DNA from: Clostridiales bacterium
Lineage (GTDB): Bacteria > Bacillota > Clostridia > Lachnospirales > Lachnospiraceae
DNA length: 64,000 bases
Assembly: GCA_021201535.1 (NCBI GenBank)
Contig: JAJQEU010000120.1
Coordinates: forward strand, 33,926 to 97,925
Direction: 5' to 3'
In this document: in pieces, positions 1 through 7,740 of the stretch
Layout of the letters: the number at the start of each line of letters is the position of its first letter
How positions within the stretch are numbered: position 1 is the first letter of the stretch
The notes under the pieces: generated by a model
Database searches by the model: none
Told to the model about the DNA's origin: nothing
The model's input: only the letters and a program-made list of their open reading frames with translations
Translations under genes and position numbers: made by a program

Positions 1-231
1 GATCGTTACCGTCTTTGTCACCGTATCCGGTATAACTCCGGTGATCTCAGTCGTCTCCGAACCAACGTTATCCGTGTCTGTCTCCTGCGCATCCTCATCC
101 TGCCGGGCAGGCAGCTCTTCACCGGAAACCGCGGAGTCATCCGCATCCGTCCCCTGACTCCCACAGCCGGATACCAGCAGCATTCCGACTGTGCATAACG
201 CCAGCACACACATCATCGCTCTCTTTCTCAT
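1..231 (-). CDS. Lipoprotein, N-terminal part (runs off left edge)
   Basis: This is the first 77 codons of a minus-strand gene cut by the window edge. It starts with a positively charged N-terminus (MRKR), a hydrophobic stretch and a lipobox LLVSGC, so the mature protein would be lipid-anchored through Cys at about residue 23. After the Cys comes a low-complexity Asp/Glu/Ser/Thr-rich spacer, common in Firmicute lipoproteins. The ATG at 229-231 follows a G-rich ribosome site (GGGGG, eight bases upstream). The functional domain lies outside the window, so no substrate or role can be given. Confidence 0.75.
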   Translation of the reverse strand, partial: MRKRAMMCVLALCTVGMLLVSGCGSQGTDADDSAVSGEELPARQDEDAQETDTDNVGSETTEITGVIPDTVTKTVTI

Positions 232-302
232 ATGTAATTCCCCCATTTCTGTGGCTCTTATCGCGGAATATGGACGGATTTCCTGTATTGAAGAAAAATG
301 TC

Positions 303-1850
303 TTACTTTTTCTCTAAAACAAAAAGATACGCCCCGCTTTTTTCAAGAATACAGAATTCCGCAAGCAGCCGGAACCTGCCCGAAAGCCGCAGATGTTTTT
401 TCACCAGACTCATCTCGCGCGAGTAGCAGAACACGCGCCCCCGTTCCGCCAGAAGCCCGGCCGATTTTTCAAAAAAACGCCGGTACAGCTCGTCCGTCTG
501 TCCCCTTTCCCCGGACACATCCGGCATATCCGTGAGAATCTCATCAAACGGATATTCGTGCGTAAAATCAAAGAAATCCCGGTTGATGTAATTCACAGGC
601 ATGCCGGTCAGTCTCGTATTCGCGCGCGCCTTCTGTATCGCCTCACCGTAGGTATCGATTCCGTAAGCGCTGCGGACCGATCCGGCGAACCGGCGCTCCA
701 GCAGGAGTGTACCCACGCCGCAGAAAGGATCCAGCACCTGCGCGTATTCTTTCAGATACGGCTTTGCCAGAGCAAGGATGCCCGCTGCCGTCTGCGGTCT
801 CATACTCGAAGCCACATAAAACTTCCGATAACTGAATCTGTGATCCGGCAGAGTAAAAAGAATCAGGAACGGCTTCACGCCTCCCTCCCGGTTCACGATC
901 AGCCGAATCTCCGCCTCATAGTGAGAGACAGAATTGACAAGCCTTCCGTCAAACGCCCGCTCGACGGCCGCCGCGGTTTTTTTTGCGAAATCACTCCTCT
1001 CCTCCTTCGGTATCGATCCTGACAGCCCGACACGGAAAAAGAAAGGAGGCTCGCCTTTATGATTCTCCGTAAGAACCGCGAGCAGATCGGATTTCTTCAG
1101 CTCTCCGGCAAGCAGCTCCGGCCGCATGGGAAAATACTCCCGTTCCCGGACGAATGCATGGTTGTTATCTGACTTGTCCGGCAAATCCGTCCTCGTCGAA
1201 AGATTCCTTCCGCCGTTCAGGACAAACAGCATCTCCTGCCAGAGACGGCTGGTCTGAACAATGCTCATATCGCTGACCGTCGTACGCATCCCGCTCTTTA
1301 ACGCCGTCTTCTGAAAAGGAAGATCCGCCGCCAGCGCCTCACGAAAAGCGGGGAGCGTCGTCAGTATCACATCGTTCGGCCTGTGGTAACCGGAAAAAAC
1401 ATGTTTTTTCAGTCCCTCTTTTTTGAAGATCAGCTCCTGCAGGGCTGCCATCTCAGCCTGAATATGCTTTTTTTCATTCTCCGGCGCGTCATAAGCGCGC
1501 AGCGCCTCCAGCCGCCGGTGAAATGCGTCCATATAGGACTCGCAGTCCAGCCCGGCCAGAGCCAGAATGTAATCCGCACGGACAAAAAGTGTCTCCTCCG
1601 CCTCCCAGGCGTCCATCAGAACATCCACCGCGCCCTGAACCTGCAGAACGCCTAGAACAGCCGCCGCGTTTTTCCTCACCTTCGGATCGTCATCCGCCAG
1701 ACATTTCATGATCCTGTCATAATTTTCCCCGGAGATTTCCCGGAACTGATTCTGTTTTTCCGTTTCTCTCAGCTGCTTTTTGAGTTCTATCAGATTCGCC
1801 CGCAAATTCTGCCCGACGCAGATCTGTTCATATAGTTCCTTCAGCGCCAT
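303..1850 (-). CDS. UPF0020/TRM11-type SAM-dependent methyltransferase with HEAT-like N-terminus
   Basis: Predicted nucleic-acid methyltransferase of 515 aa. The C-terminal third is a class I SAM-binding domain: motif I DPFCGVGTLLLERR lies near residue 373, and the catalytic-motif position reads TDMPD near 441, where N2-guanine tRNA methyltransferases usually have (N/D)PPY. The first ~110 residues are helical and HEAT-like (DDPKVRKNAAAVLG). I place the start at the ATG ending at 1850 because GGGAG lies eight bases upstream; the in-frame ATG at 1874 has no ribosome site. It sits downstream of the alkyltransferase gene, on the same strand. The family is known for tRNA or rRNA guanine methylation; the exact target is inference, and the altered DMPD motif makes it less certain. 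Confidence 0.8.
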   Translation of the reverse strand: MALKELYEQICVGQNLRANLIELKKQLRETEKQNQFREISGENYDRIMKCLADDDPKVRKNAAAVLGVLQVQGAVDVLMDAWEAEETLFVRADYILALAGLDCESYMDAFHRRLEALRAYDAPENEKKHIQAEMAALQELIFKKEGLKKHVFSGYHRPNDVILTTLPAFREALAADLPFQKTALKSGMRTTVSDMSIVQTSRLWQEMLFVLNGGRNLSTRTDLPDKSDNNHAFVREREYFPMRPELLAGELKKSDLLAVLTENHKGEPPFFFRVGLSGSIPKEERSDFAKKTAAAVERAFDGRLVNSVSHYEAEIRLIVNREGGVKPFLILFTLPDHRFSYRKFYVASSMRPQTAAGILALAKPYLKEYAQVLDPFCGVGTLLLERRFAGSVRSAYGIDTYGEAIQKARANTRLTGMPVNYINRDFFDFTHEYPFDEILTDMPDVSGERGQTDELYRRFFEKSAGLLAERGRVFCYSREMSLVKKHLRLSGRFRLLAEFCILEKSGAYLFVLEKK

Positions 1851-1958
1851 ACTGTTTTTCTCCCGATTCACCATGCAGCGATATTTCTTTATATCTCATT
1901 TCCGACTTACAGTACTGCTCACTGTCTCTTATGCATCATCTTATATCTCATCCCGGAT

Positions 1959-2492
1959 TCACAGCGCCGTACCCTTCTTCGGAACAAAAAACCGCGTCAT
2001 ATCCGCCTTCTCCAGCGTCAGCAGCCGTACCTTTTTTTCGATACCGCCCGCATATCCCGTCAGACTGCCATCCGCACCAACCACACGGTGGCAGGGAACA
2101 ATGATGGATATCGGGTTATGTCCGACCGCGCCGCCGACCGCCTGAGCGGACATCCGCTGCCGGTTCCGCTGCGCCGCGATTTTCTTCGCGATCTCACCGT
2201 AGGTCATGGTCTGTCCATAGGGAATGGATTGCAGTATCTTCCAGACCGCCATCTGAAAATCCGTTCCCTGTAAATGAACTGGCACGGCAAAGTCCGGTTC
2301 TTTCCCGGAGAAATAGACCGTGAGCCAGCACTTTGCCTGTTTCAGATAAGCGGTTTCTTTTTCTTCTTTTTTCTCATCCGAATGACCCGGAAAATATTTC
2401 TGTCCCTCAAACCATAGTCCTGTCAGGCCGACCTCATCCGCCGCCAGAAGGATTCTGCCCATCGGAGAATCAAAATAACTCACATACTGCAT
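1959..2492 (-). CDS. ogt: Methylated-DNA--protein-cysteine methyltransferase (Ogt/MGMT)
   Basis: Suicidal DNA-repair protein that moves the alkyl group of O6-alkylguanine to its own Cys. The 177-aa length is normal for Ogt. The active-site motif IVPCHRVV is intact near residue 134, preceded by the helix-turn-helix region (FQMAVWKILQSIPYGQTMTYGEIA) and the conserved VGGAVGHNP stretch. The start is supported by GGGGAGGTG seven bases before the ATG. It follows the amidase gene by 21 bp, so the two are probably co-transcribed. Confidence 0.93.
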   Translation of the reverse strand: MQYVSYFDSPMGRILLAADEVGLTGLWFEGQKYFPGHSDEKKEEKETAYLKQAKCWLTVYFSGKEPDFAVPVHLQGTDFQMAVWKILQSIPYGQTMTYGEIAKKIAAQRNRQRMSAQAVGGAVGHNPISIIVPCHRVVGADGSLTGYAGGIEKKVRLLTLEKADMTRFFVPKKGTAL

Positions 2493-2513
2493 CGCACACC
2501 TCCCCTATATCTT

Positions 2514-3197
2514 TCACATAGACGCCAGATACGCGTCCACATCCGCCAGAAACTGTTCCCACGCGTCCGGATTCTCCACATAATAAACCGGACACAGCTT
2601 CCCGGTAATATCATAGTGGCGCATCACATCATCCGACGTCAGCCCGAACTTCGCGCAGAGCCAGGCCGTCAGATGGACGACTGAATCATAGGTCGCCTGA
2701 TTGAAGGAGCCGTCCTCATTCTCATAACAGCACTCGATCGACAGCGTATCACTGTTTCTTTCATTCGAAGCATAGGCGATCTCCGCCGTCGGAATACACT
2801 GTACAATCTCCCCCTCCAGACCCACGATAAAGTGCGCGCTCGCCTTCGTCGCGCGAGAATCCTTCAATCCCTCAAAATAATCGCGATTGGCCTCGGCCGA
2901 GGTACCCGGATTCGCTGTGTAATGAATTACGATCCCATTGACCTCCTCCAGCGCGATCCCCGGTCGGGAATATTCGTTGATCGTCAGCAGATCCACCTCA
3001 TAATCCGGTGTATGCGCCTCAATGCTTTCCTCCGATATCTCCGTCACCGTCCGGACGGACGCCGACGTCCTGTGCCTCGTCACCGCCACGATCAGAAGCA
3101 AAATCATGATCAGGCAGAGAACCCCGACCAGCACATGCTTCATGTCATATAAAATCTGTCCGGCTCCCGCTCCCCTTTTTCTTTTGTGATAAGACAT
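2514..3197 (-). CDS. Membrane-anchored N-acetylmuramoyl-L-alanine amidase (Amidase_2)
   Basis: Predicted zinc peptidoglycan hydrolase of 227 aa, tethered to the outer face of the membrane. A single transmembrane helix (residues ~19-43) follows a short basic cytoplasmic tail. The amidase_2 domain shows the expected ligands: His in VIHYTANPGTSAEANRDY, His in RHYDITGKLCP and the Cys of the same motif, plus the SAHFIVGLEGEIVQC core. The ribosome site GGGAGG, five bases upstream, lies inside the left copy of a 32-bp repeat whose other copy is the 3' end of cbiC. Before the 683-bp insertion the gene probably began two bases after the cbiC stop codon and was co-translated with it. Confidence 0.88.
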   Translation of the reverse strand: MSYHKRKRGAGAGQILYDMKHVLVGVLCLIMILLLIVAVTRHRTSASVRTVTEISEESIEAHTPDYEVDLLTINEYSRPGIALEEVNGIVIHYTANPGTSAEANRDYFEGLKDSRATKASAHFIVGLEGEIVQCIPTAEIAYASNERNSDTLSIECCYENEDGSFNQATYDSVVHLTAWLCAKFGLTSDDVMRHYDITGKLCPVYYVENPDAWEQFLADVDAYLASM

Positions 3198-3198
3198 A

Positions 3199-3230
3199 AT
3201 TACCTCCCGCGCGTCTCATCCATCCGGTAA
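3199..3230. repeat. 32-bp direct repeat, left copy (duplicate of cbiC 3' end)
   Basis: These 32 bases are identical to 3882-3913. On the minus strand they encode the last codons of cbiC (RMDETRGR-stop) and contain GGGAGG, which serves the amidase here and the nuclease-like gene at the other copy. The pair brackets an AT-rich one-gene insert, as a target duplication or recombination scar would. Confidence 0.9.
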
Positions 3231-3284
3231 CTTAATGTAAACTAATGATGGTTCATATCCGGTAACTTAATGTAAACTAATGAT
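3222..3284. repeat. Two 28-bp tandem copies at 35-bp period
   Basis: The same 28 bases (ATCCGGTAACTTAATG followed by TAAACTAATGAT) occur at 3222-3249 and 3257-3284. The first nine bases of copy 1 are shared with the end of the 32-bp flanking repeat, so the tandem array starts exactly at the insert boundary. Copy 2 ends on the first base of a consensus -35 box. Confidence 0.88.
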
Positions 3285-3312
3285 TGACAACACATCATTA
3301 TGAGCGTATAAT
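3284..3312 (+). promoter_or_regulatory. Perfect sigma-A promoter, antisense to the nuclease-like gene
   Basis: TTGACA at 3284-3289 and TATAAT at 3307-3312, 17-bp spacer, both exact consensus. Transcription would start near 3319 and run rightward across the nuclease-like gene (3335-3877) in antisense. No plus-strand gene follows. Confidence 0.7.
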
Positions 3313-3334
3313 CTGATAAAAGGAACGGGTTTTC

Positions 3335-3877
3335 CTACTGAGTAAGGTCTATGGACCGGAAAAGCTTGCTCGTTTCTTTTTTTATGTTCATAATATCATA
3401 TAAATACAATTTTCCATCTTTATCATGCCGTATGAGCATCGCCGCATGAAACACATTGTACCTCTCAACGTCTCCCGATTCTCCATAAACAGGCAAGGCA
3501 ATTCGCGATTCATAACGATACCAGCCAAATCGGGCATTTGCGCTATGTTTATCTTTCCGATTTTCTTCATATCGTTTTCCTGATGCAATTTTTATGATTT
3601 CCGGCAAACCCTGTACAGCATTTGCTTTTGCTTTCGCATTTGCACCCTTAAGAATACGAGTGTAATTCGAATGAGCATATTCGTCAGGAAGGTCAGCACC
3701 TACATATACGATTTCATTTGTTGCAGCAATTGCATAAAATTCTCCCACATACTGTTTCAGATAATTTTCCACATCGTTCCAGTTCACATTACGTTTGCCT
3801 TTAAAAATTATATCATTTATAAGGACAATCTGATTTCCATCCGTATCTTCTATGATATCGACATTTGTATTCATCAA
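3335..3877 (-). CDS. Phage-type BECR/RelE-fold nuclease-like protein, stand-alone
   Basis: 180-aa protein. From memory it resembles the phage Barnase-EndoU-ColicinE5/D-RelE-like nuclease domains that form the C-terminal part of polyvalent phage proteins. The supporting stretches are NDIIFKGKRNVNW, PDEYAHSNYTRILKGANAKAK, a long RYEENRKDKH...GWYRYESR core, and the terminal LYLYDIMNIKKETS. It has no signal peptide or membrane segment. Base composition is clearly more AT-rich than cbiC or the amidase. The start is TTG at 3877 (eight bases after GGAGG) or the adjacent ATG at 3874 (eleven bases); the GGAGG overlaps the cbiC stop codon. Activity, target and any immunity partner are unknown; a nuclease or toxin role is inference. 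Confidence 0.65.
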   Translation of the reverse strand: MMNTNVDIIEDTDGNQIVLINDIIFKGKRNVNWNDVENYLKQYVGEFYAIAATNEIVYVGADLPDEYAHSNYTRILKGANAKAKANAVQGLPEIIKIASGKRYEENRKDKHSANARFGWYRYESRIALPVYGESGDVERYNVFHAAMLIRHDKDGKLYLYDIMNIKKETSKLFRSIDLTQ

Positions 3878-3881
3878 AAAG

Positions 3882-3913
3882 ATTACCTCCCGCGCGTCTC
3901 ATCCATCCGGTAA
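3882..3913. repeat. 32-bp direct repeat, right copy (native cbiC 3' end)
   Basis: Exact match to 3199-3230. This copy is in place at the end of cbiC, with the stop codon at 3883-3885, and supplies the ribosome site of the inserted gene. Confidence 0.9.
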
Positions 3914-4533
3914 AGAATCGCGTTACAGATCGCGGCCGCCACATTGCTGCCGCCCTTCCTGCCGCAGGCGACAATGTAAGGCACATCCGTTTTTAGTATC
4001 AGTTCTTTGGCATACTCGACATTCACAAATCCGACCGGCACGCCGATGACCAGCTTCGGGCAGATCCTGCCCTCCTGTATCAGCTCATACAGGCGGATCA
4101 GCGCCGTCGGCGCGTTCCCGACCGCAAAAATCAGCGGCACATTCAGTCCCGCAGCCTTGTCCATGCAGGCAGCGGAGCGGGTCGTTTGATTTTTCTTCGC
4201 AGACTCCGCCACATCCTCATCTGAAATAAAATTATAGACCCTGCTGCCATATTTTTCCAGTGTATTTTTATTAATTCCGGACATGACCATGCGGGTGTCT
4301 GTCACAATGCATGCGCCGTCCCGGATCGCCTGCATGGCATGACCGACCGCGTCCGGAGAAAACGTCAACGTTTCCGCGTACTCAAAATCGGCCGTCGTGT
4401 GTATGACCCGTTTGATCACCGGCTCCAGTTCCGGGTTAAGACGGATACCGCGCCGGACAAGCTCCTCTGAGATGATTTCAAAACTCCTTTTTTCTATTTC
4501 CATGGGAAGTACATGTTCATATTTTATTTTCAT
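3883..4533 (-). CDS. cbiC: (Cobalt-)precorrin-8 methylmutase CbiC/CobH
   Basis: Moves the C-11 methyl group to C-12 of (cobalt-)precorrin-8 to give hydrogenobyrinate/cobyrinate in cobalamin synthesis. The 216-aa length is typical. The catalytic-His motif RVIHTTADFEYAETL is near residue 45. FSPDAVGHAMQAI, DTRMVMSGI, IFAVGNAPTAL, GVPVGFVNVEYAKE and the C-terminal GRKGGSNVAAAICNAIL are conserved. It is a cytoplasmic enzyme. Upstream is cbiB, 179 bp away, so the two form a small cobalamin pair; no other corrin-ring gene lies in the window. The 3' end has been duplicated downstream by the insertion described at 3199-3913. Confidence 0.95.
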   Translation of the reverse strand: MKIKYEHVLPMEIEKRSFEIISEELVRRGIRLNPELEPVIKRVIHTTADFEYAETLTFSPDAVGHAMQAIRDGACIVTDTRMVMSGINKNTLEKYGSRVYNFISDEDVAESAKKNQTTRSAACMDKAAGLNVPLIFAVGNAPTALIRLYELIQEGRICPKLVIGVPVGFVNVEYAKELILKTDVPYIVACGRKGGSNVAAAICNAILYRMDETRGR

Positions 4534-4712
4534 CGTTTTCTATGCTCCACTGTGCCGACATATAATTTCTAAGGAACTGTTCAGAAATAACTTTGCGCAT
4601 TATCCGGCACAATCTGTAAAGTTATTCTGTAACATTTTCTAAACACACATGCGTTTCTGTCGCCGTGCGCCAATCTCCATAAAAGCTGATGACTACGCTC
4701 TGTTAGCTCCTG

Positions 4713-5879
4713 TCATCTCGATGAAATCAAAACAAAAAGAAAAGGAAACAGCCGCAACAGCACAAAAACTATCACCCCGGACACACTTGTCACATACAGA
4801 AGCCGGTTCGCCCGCCGGATATCCTCCGCTTCCACCGGGCGCAGATCGTCTCCAATCGTCGGCTTCTCATGCTTTTCTCCGAAATACCAGGCGTCGCCGG
4901 CCAGCTGCACGCCAAGCGCGCCCGCCATCACTGCTTCCGTCTGGGCGGAGTTCGGGCTGGCATGATTGCGCCGGTCGCGTTTCCAGACTCTGCGCGCATT
5001 CTTTCCGTTCCAATAAAACTCTCTTTTTTCTTCCCGTTTTAATTCATCCGCTCCGGGAACAGATTCTGCGGCACATCGCATATTCGGAGAAATCAGTTCC
5101 TTTGAAGGGTGCCGCACACCCAAAACAGCCGCCAGCCTCGCGCAGCCCGCCAGAAAAAATGCCGCACCGATCATCAGAAGCGCCGAGATACGGGCGGGCA
5201 AAAAGTTCAGCGCATCATCCAGCCGTGCCGCCGCCGTGCCGAAATTCCGGTATCGATCATTCTTATATCCCACCATAGAGTCCATCGTGTTAGCCGCCTT
5301 ATAGAAATATCCCAGTACAGGTCCGCCGATCACCGCAAAAAACAGCGGAGCAATCACTCCGTCTGACGCGTTCTCCGCCACTGTCTCCACGGCGGCCTTT
5401 ACAACACCGGATTCATCGAGCCGGTCCGTGTCCCTGCCGACGATCATGGATACCGCACGCCGACCGGCCTCCGGATCATCCTCCTTCAAAGCTGTGTATA
5501 CCTTCATGCTCTCCACCTTCAGAGACTTTGTCGCAAAGAGCGTATAGCACATCCAGGACTGGATCACCAGGCCGGCGATCCAATGCACGCAGTAACCAAT
5601 CCAGAGAACCGCAGACGAAACTGCCGCGGTACAAAAAAGAACCGACAAAACCAGAAGCAGCCCCGCCGCAAATTCCGGCGCCGGCCGTTTTCCGCTGCGC
5701 GACCCGCGTGCAAGTCCCTTTCGCAGCGCCTTTTCAAAAGCAGTGATCATGCGTCCGATCAGTCGAACCGGATGCGGCAGCCGCTGCGGGTCGCCGAATA
5801 TCAGATCCGCCAGATAACCGATTGCCAGAGCCGGGAGAAAAAACTGTATATACAGATTTAAAAAATTATGTATTGTCAC
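4713..5879 (-). CDS. cbiB: Adenosylcobinamide-phosphate synthase CbiB/CobD
   Basis: Integral membrane enzyme that joins adenosylcobyrate to (R)-1-amino-2-propanol phosphate. The 388 aa include the family N-terminus LADLIFGDPQRLPHPVRLIGR, the KSLKVESMKVYTALKEDD stretch, SMIVGRDTDRLDESGVVKAAVETVAENASDG and KAANTMDSMVGYKN, with several hydrophobic segments. The C-terminal part (RRNHASPNSAQTEAVMAGAL) is intact. It starts with GTG at 5879 with only a weak ribosome site. The gap 4534-4712 to cbiC holds no gene; it contains an imperfect relative of the TAACTGTTCAG repeat found at three other places. Confidence 0.93.
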   Translation of the reverse strand: MTIHNFLNLYIQFFLPALAIGYLADLIFGDPQRLPHPVRLIGRMITAFEKALRKGLARGSRSGKRPAPEFAAGLLLVLSVLFCTAAVSSAVLWIGYCVHWIAGLVIQSWMCYTLFATKSLKVESMKVYTALKEDDPEAGRRAVSMIVGRDTDRLDESGVVKAAVETVAENASDGVIAPLFFAVIGGPVLGYFYKAANTMDSMVGYKNDRYRNFGTAAARLDDALNFLPARISALLMIGAAFFLAGCARLAAVLGVRHPSKELISPNMRCAAESVPGADELKREEKREFYWNGKNARRVWKRDRRNHASPNSAQTEAVMAGALGVQLAGDAWYFGEKHEKPTIGDDLRPVEAEDIRRANRLLYVTSVSGVIVFVLLRLFPFLFVLISSR

Positions 5880-5966
5880 TTCATTCGTCTCTCACAAAAT
5901 AATTCAGCCTGTTAAAACAAATTTCTTCCTCTGAAATATAAACTCCGTACCATCAGGCATATGGAA

Positions 5967-7067
5967 TTATAACAATAGTTTTAAAATTTTTTGTTCATTT
6001 GATCTTGTAAAATCGCTCAGTCGCCAGGAACGAATTCTCTTCTTCACAATCACCGGCACGAGAAAACCATTATATGACAGCTTCGAACAGCGATTAATAA
6101 TCGTCTTGTTTGTCACCCCGATCATTTTACTAACCGCAATCGGAGTAAATTCATACAAATGTTTTTGAATCAGAAACTTCAAAAGTTCTTTCTCTTTTGT
6201 ATTTAAATAAGAAACGCTCTCTGCCAGGCCATTCTTTTCAGATGACCTGGAAATCTCACATACTTTACCGGAATATAATTCCACCATTTTTAAAAAATAA
6301 AGTATCCAGATTTCCGGGTTGGGAGGGTTATCTCTTCCTGAATAATATAAAGCCGGAAGCCCCATCTGCAGCGATGCATAATATTCTTCCGGATCGTATG
6401 CAAAATACTCCTCAAGAGAACCGATACCATGAAATCCATATCCGTAACAATCAAGAAGATATCCGGATAATAATCTTGCCGTTCTCCCGTTCCCGTCTTC
6501 AAACGGATGAATGGTCACAAGCTGATAATGAACGACTGCCGCAATAATCAACGGATGGTCATCGGTATTGTTTACATACTCAACCAGTTCATCTAATAAT
6601 TCCGGAATATCTGTATATTCCGGAGGAATATACTCCGGAAGTCCGCTTGCAGAGTCATAAACGGCAAATACAACACCGGGAGGCATCGCCTGTCTCAATC
6701 CAATCTTTTCTTTTGAAGCACCCATTTCCACCAACGCCTGAACTTCGAGAACCAACTCTTTCGAAAACTTTACTTTTTGGTTTTTCTTATCTTCCAACAG
6801 ATTAAGCGCCAGAAAATAATTACGAACTTCCTGTTCCGGCTTCAGAAAATGCCTGTGCGGATCGCTTTCTATTGCATCGCTTACCTGTTGCTCCGTGAGC
6901 GGATTTCCTTCTATCTTATTAGATGCATAAGAACTTTTCTTTTTTGAATTTTTTCTCAATCTGTTTCTTGTAACAGAAGGTAATTGCAACGTGTTCAGGA
7001 AAAAACGATTTTCATCAATTGCCGATATTTTAATCAGCATCTCATTTGTAAGAATAACTTTAATCAA
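5967..7067 (-). CDS. fic: Fic-domain protein with N-terminal inhibitory motif and C-terminal winged helix
   Basis: Fic proteins mostly transfer AMP to target proteins. The catalytic motif HPFEDGNGRTAR is complete. An (S/T)xxxE(G/N) inhibitory motif is visible upstream (SNKIEGN), placing the protein in the class autoinhibited by an N-terminal helix. The last ~80 residues look like a winged helix-turn-helix (EFTPIAVSKMIGVTNKTIINR). I choose the TTG at 7067 because GGGAGG is eight bases upstream; the nearer ATG at 7073 is only two bases from it, and the upstream extension to 7145 has no ribosome site. The gene is AT-rich compared with its neighbours, suggesting acquisition. Its target is unknown; AMPylation or a self-regulatory role are both possible. 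Confidence 0.85.
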   Translation of the reverse strand: MIKVILTNEMLIKISAIDENRFFLNTLQLPSVTRNRLRKNSKKKSSYASNKIEGNPLTEQQVSDAIESDPHRHFLKPEQEVRNYFLALNLLEDKKNQKVKFSKELVLEVQALVEMGASKEKIGLRQAMPPGVVFAVYDSASGLPEYIPPEYTDIPELLDELVEYVNNTDDHPLIIAAVVHYQLVTIHPFEDGNGRTARLLSGYLLDCYGYGFHGIGSLEEYFAYDPEEYYASLQMGLPALYYSGRDNPPNPEIWILYFLKMVELYSGKVCEISRSSEKNGLAESVSYLNTKEKELLKFLIQKHLYEFTPIAVSKMIGVTNKTIINRCSKLSYNGFLVPVIVKKRIRSWRLSDFTRSNEQKILKLLL

Positions 7068-7234
7068 TATCATCGCCTCCCGACTACTGATAAATTCGCT
7101 GAAGTTTTCTTTATTATTATAATTGAAAAGCAGATGGAATTCCATTATTATTTCACTATTTTTACACTATTTTTCTCATCTGCACATCCTTGCACAATAA
7201 ATATTAAGTAATTTCCTTACGCGCCCCTGTGCAT

Positions 7235-7275
7235 AAAAAAGGATGAAATTCCCCTTTCCCCGAGGAATTCCATCC
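7235..7275 (-). terminator. Intrinsic terminator of nifS-nifU
   Basis: Twelve-base arms 7241-7252 and 7264-7275 pair with one mismatch. On the minus strand the hairpin is followed at once by TTTTTT (7240-7235). It lies 33 bp after the nifU stop. Confidence 0.85.
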
Positions 7276-7308
7276 CGTCTGTCTGTCTCATCGGTTTCAG
7301 TACGGCTG

Positions 7309-7740
7309 TTAAAGCTGACAGCTCTCGCAATCCGGCTTCTCCCGGAATAATGTCGGATCATACGCGATCCCGTTTTTATCATAGTAGTCCTTCACCGCAG
7401 CCTTCACGGCCTCCTCCGCCAGAACGGAACAGTGGATCTTGTGCGTCGGAAGCCCGTCCAGCGCCTCAACCACGGCGCGGTTGGAAAGCTCCAGCGCCTC
7501 GCTGACTTTCTTTCCCTTGATCATCTCCGTCGCCATCGAGCTGGTCGCGATCGCGGATCCGCAGCCAAAGGTATTAAATTTACAGTCCGTGATAACCTGA
7601 TTCTCATCGATCTTCAGATACATTTTCATGATGTCGCCGCATTTTGCGTTGCCCACCTCGCCGACGCCGTCGGCGTCGTCCATCTTTCCGACATTCCGCG
7701 GATTCTGAAAATGATCCATGACCTTCTCACTATATAACAT
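7309..7740 (-). CDS. nifU: NifU/IscU-type Fe-S cluster scaffold
   Basis: 143-aa scaffold on which Fe-S clusters are built from sulfur supplied by NifS. The three ligand cysteines are visible: NAKCGDIMKMYL, FNTFGCGSAIATSSM and HCSVLAEEAVKAAV. The N-terminus LYSEKVMDHFQNPRNVG is the family signature. A C-terminal extension ends in CESCQL, two further Cys typical of clostridial versions. The start overlaps the end of nifS by 11 bp, so the two are translationally coupled. Confidence 0.95.
   Translation of the reverse strand: MLYSEKVMDHFQNPRNVGKMDDADGVGEVGNAKCGDIMKMYLKIDENQVITDCKFNTFGCGSAIATSSMATEMIKGKKVSEALELSNRAVVEALDGLPTHKIHCSVLAEEAVKAAVKDYYDKNGIAYDPTLFREKPDCESCQL

Noticed and set aside
3335..3877. 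Complete prophage or integrative element around the nuclease-like gene
   Set aside because: No integrase, structural or replication gene lies nearby and the insert is only 683 bp with flanks.
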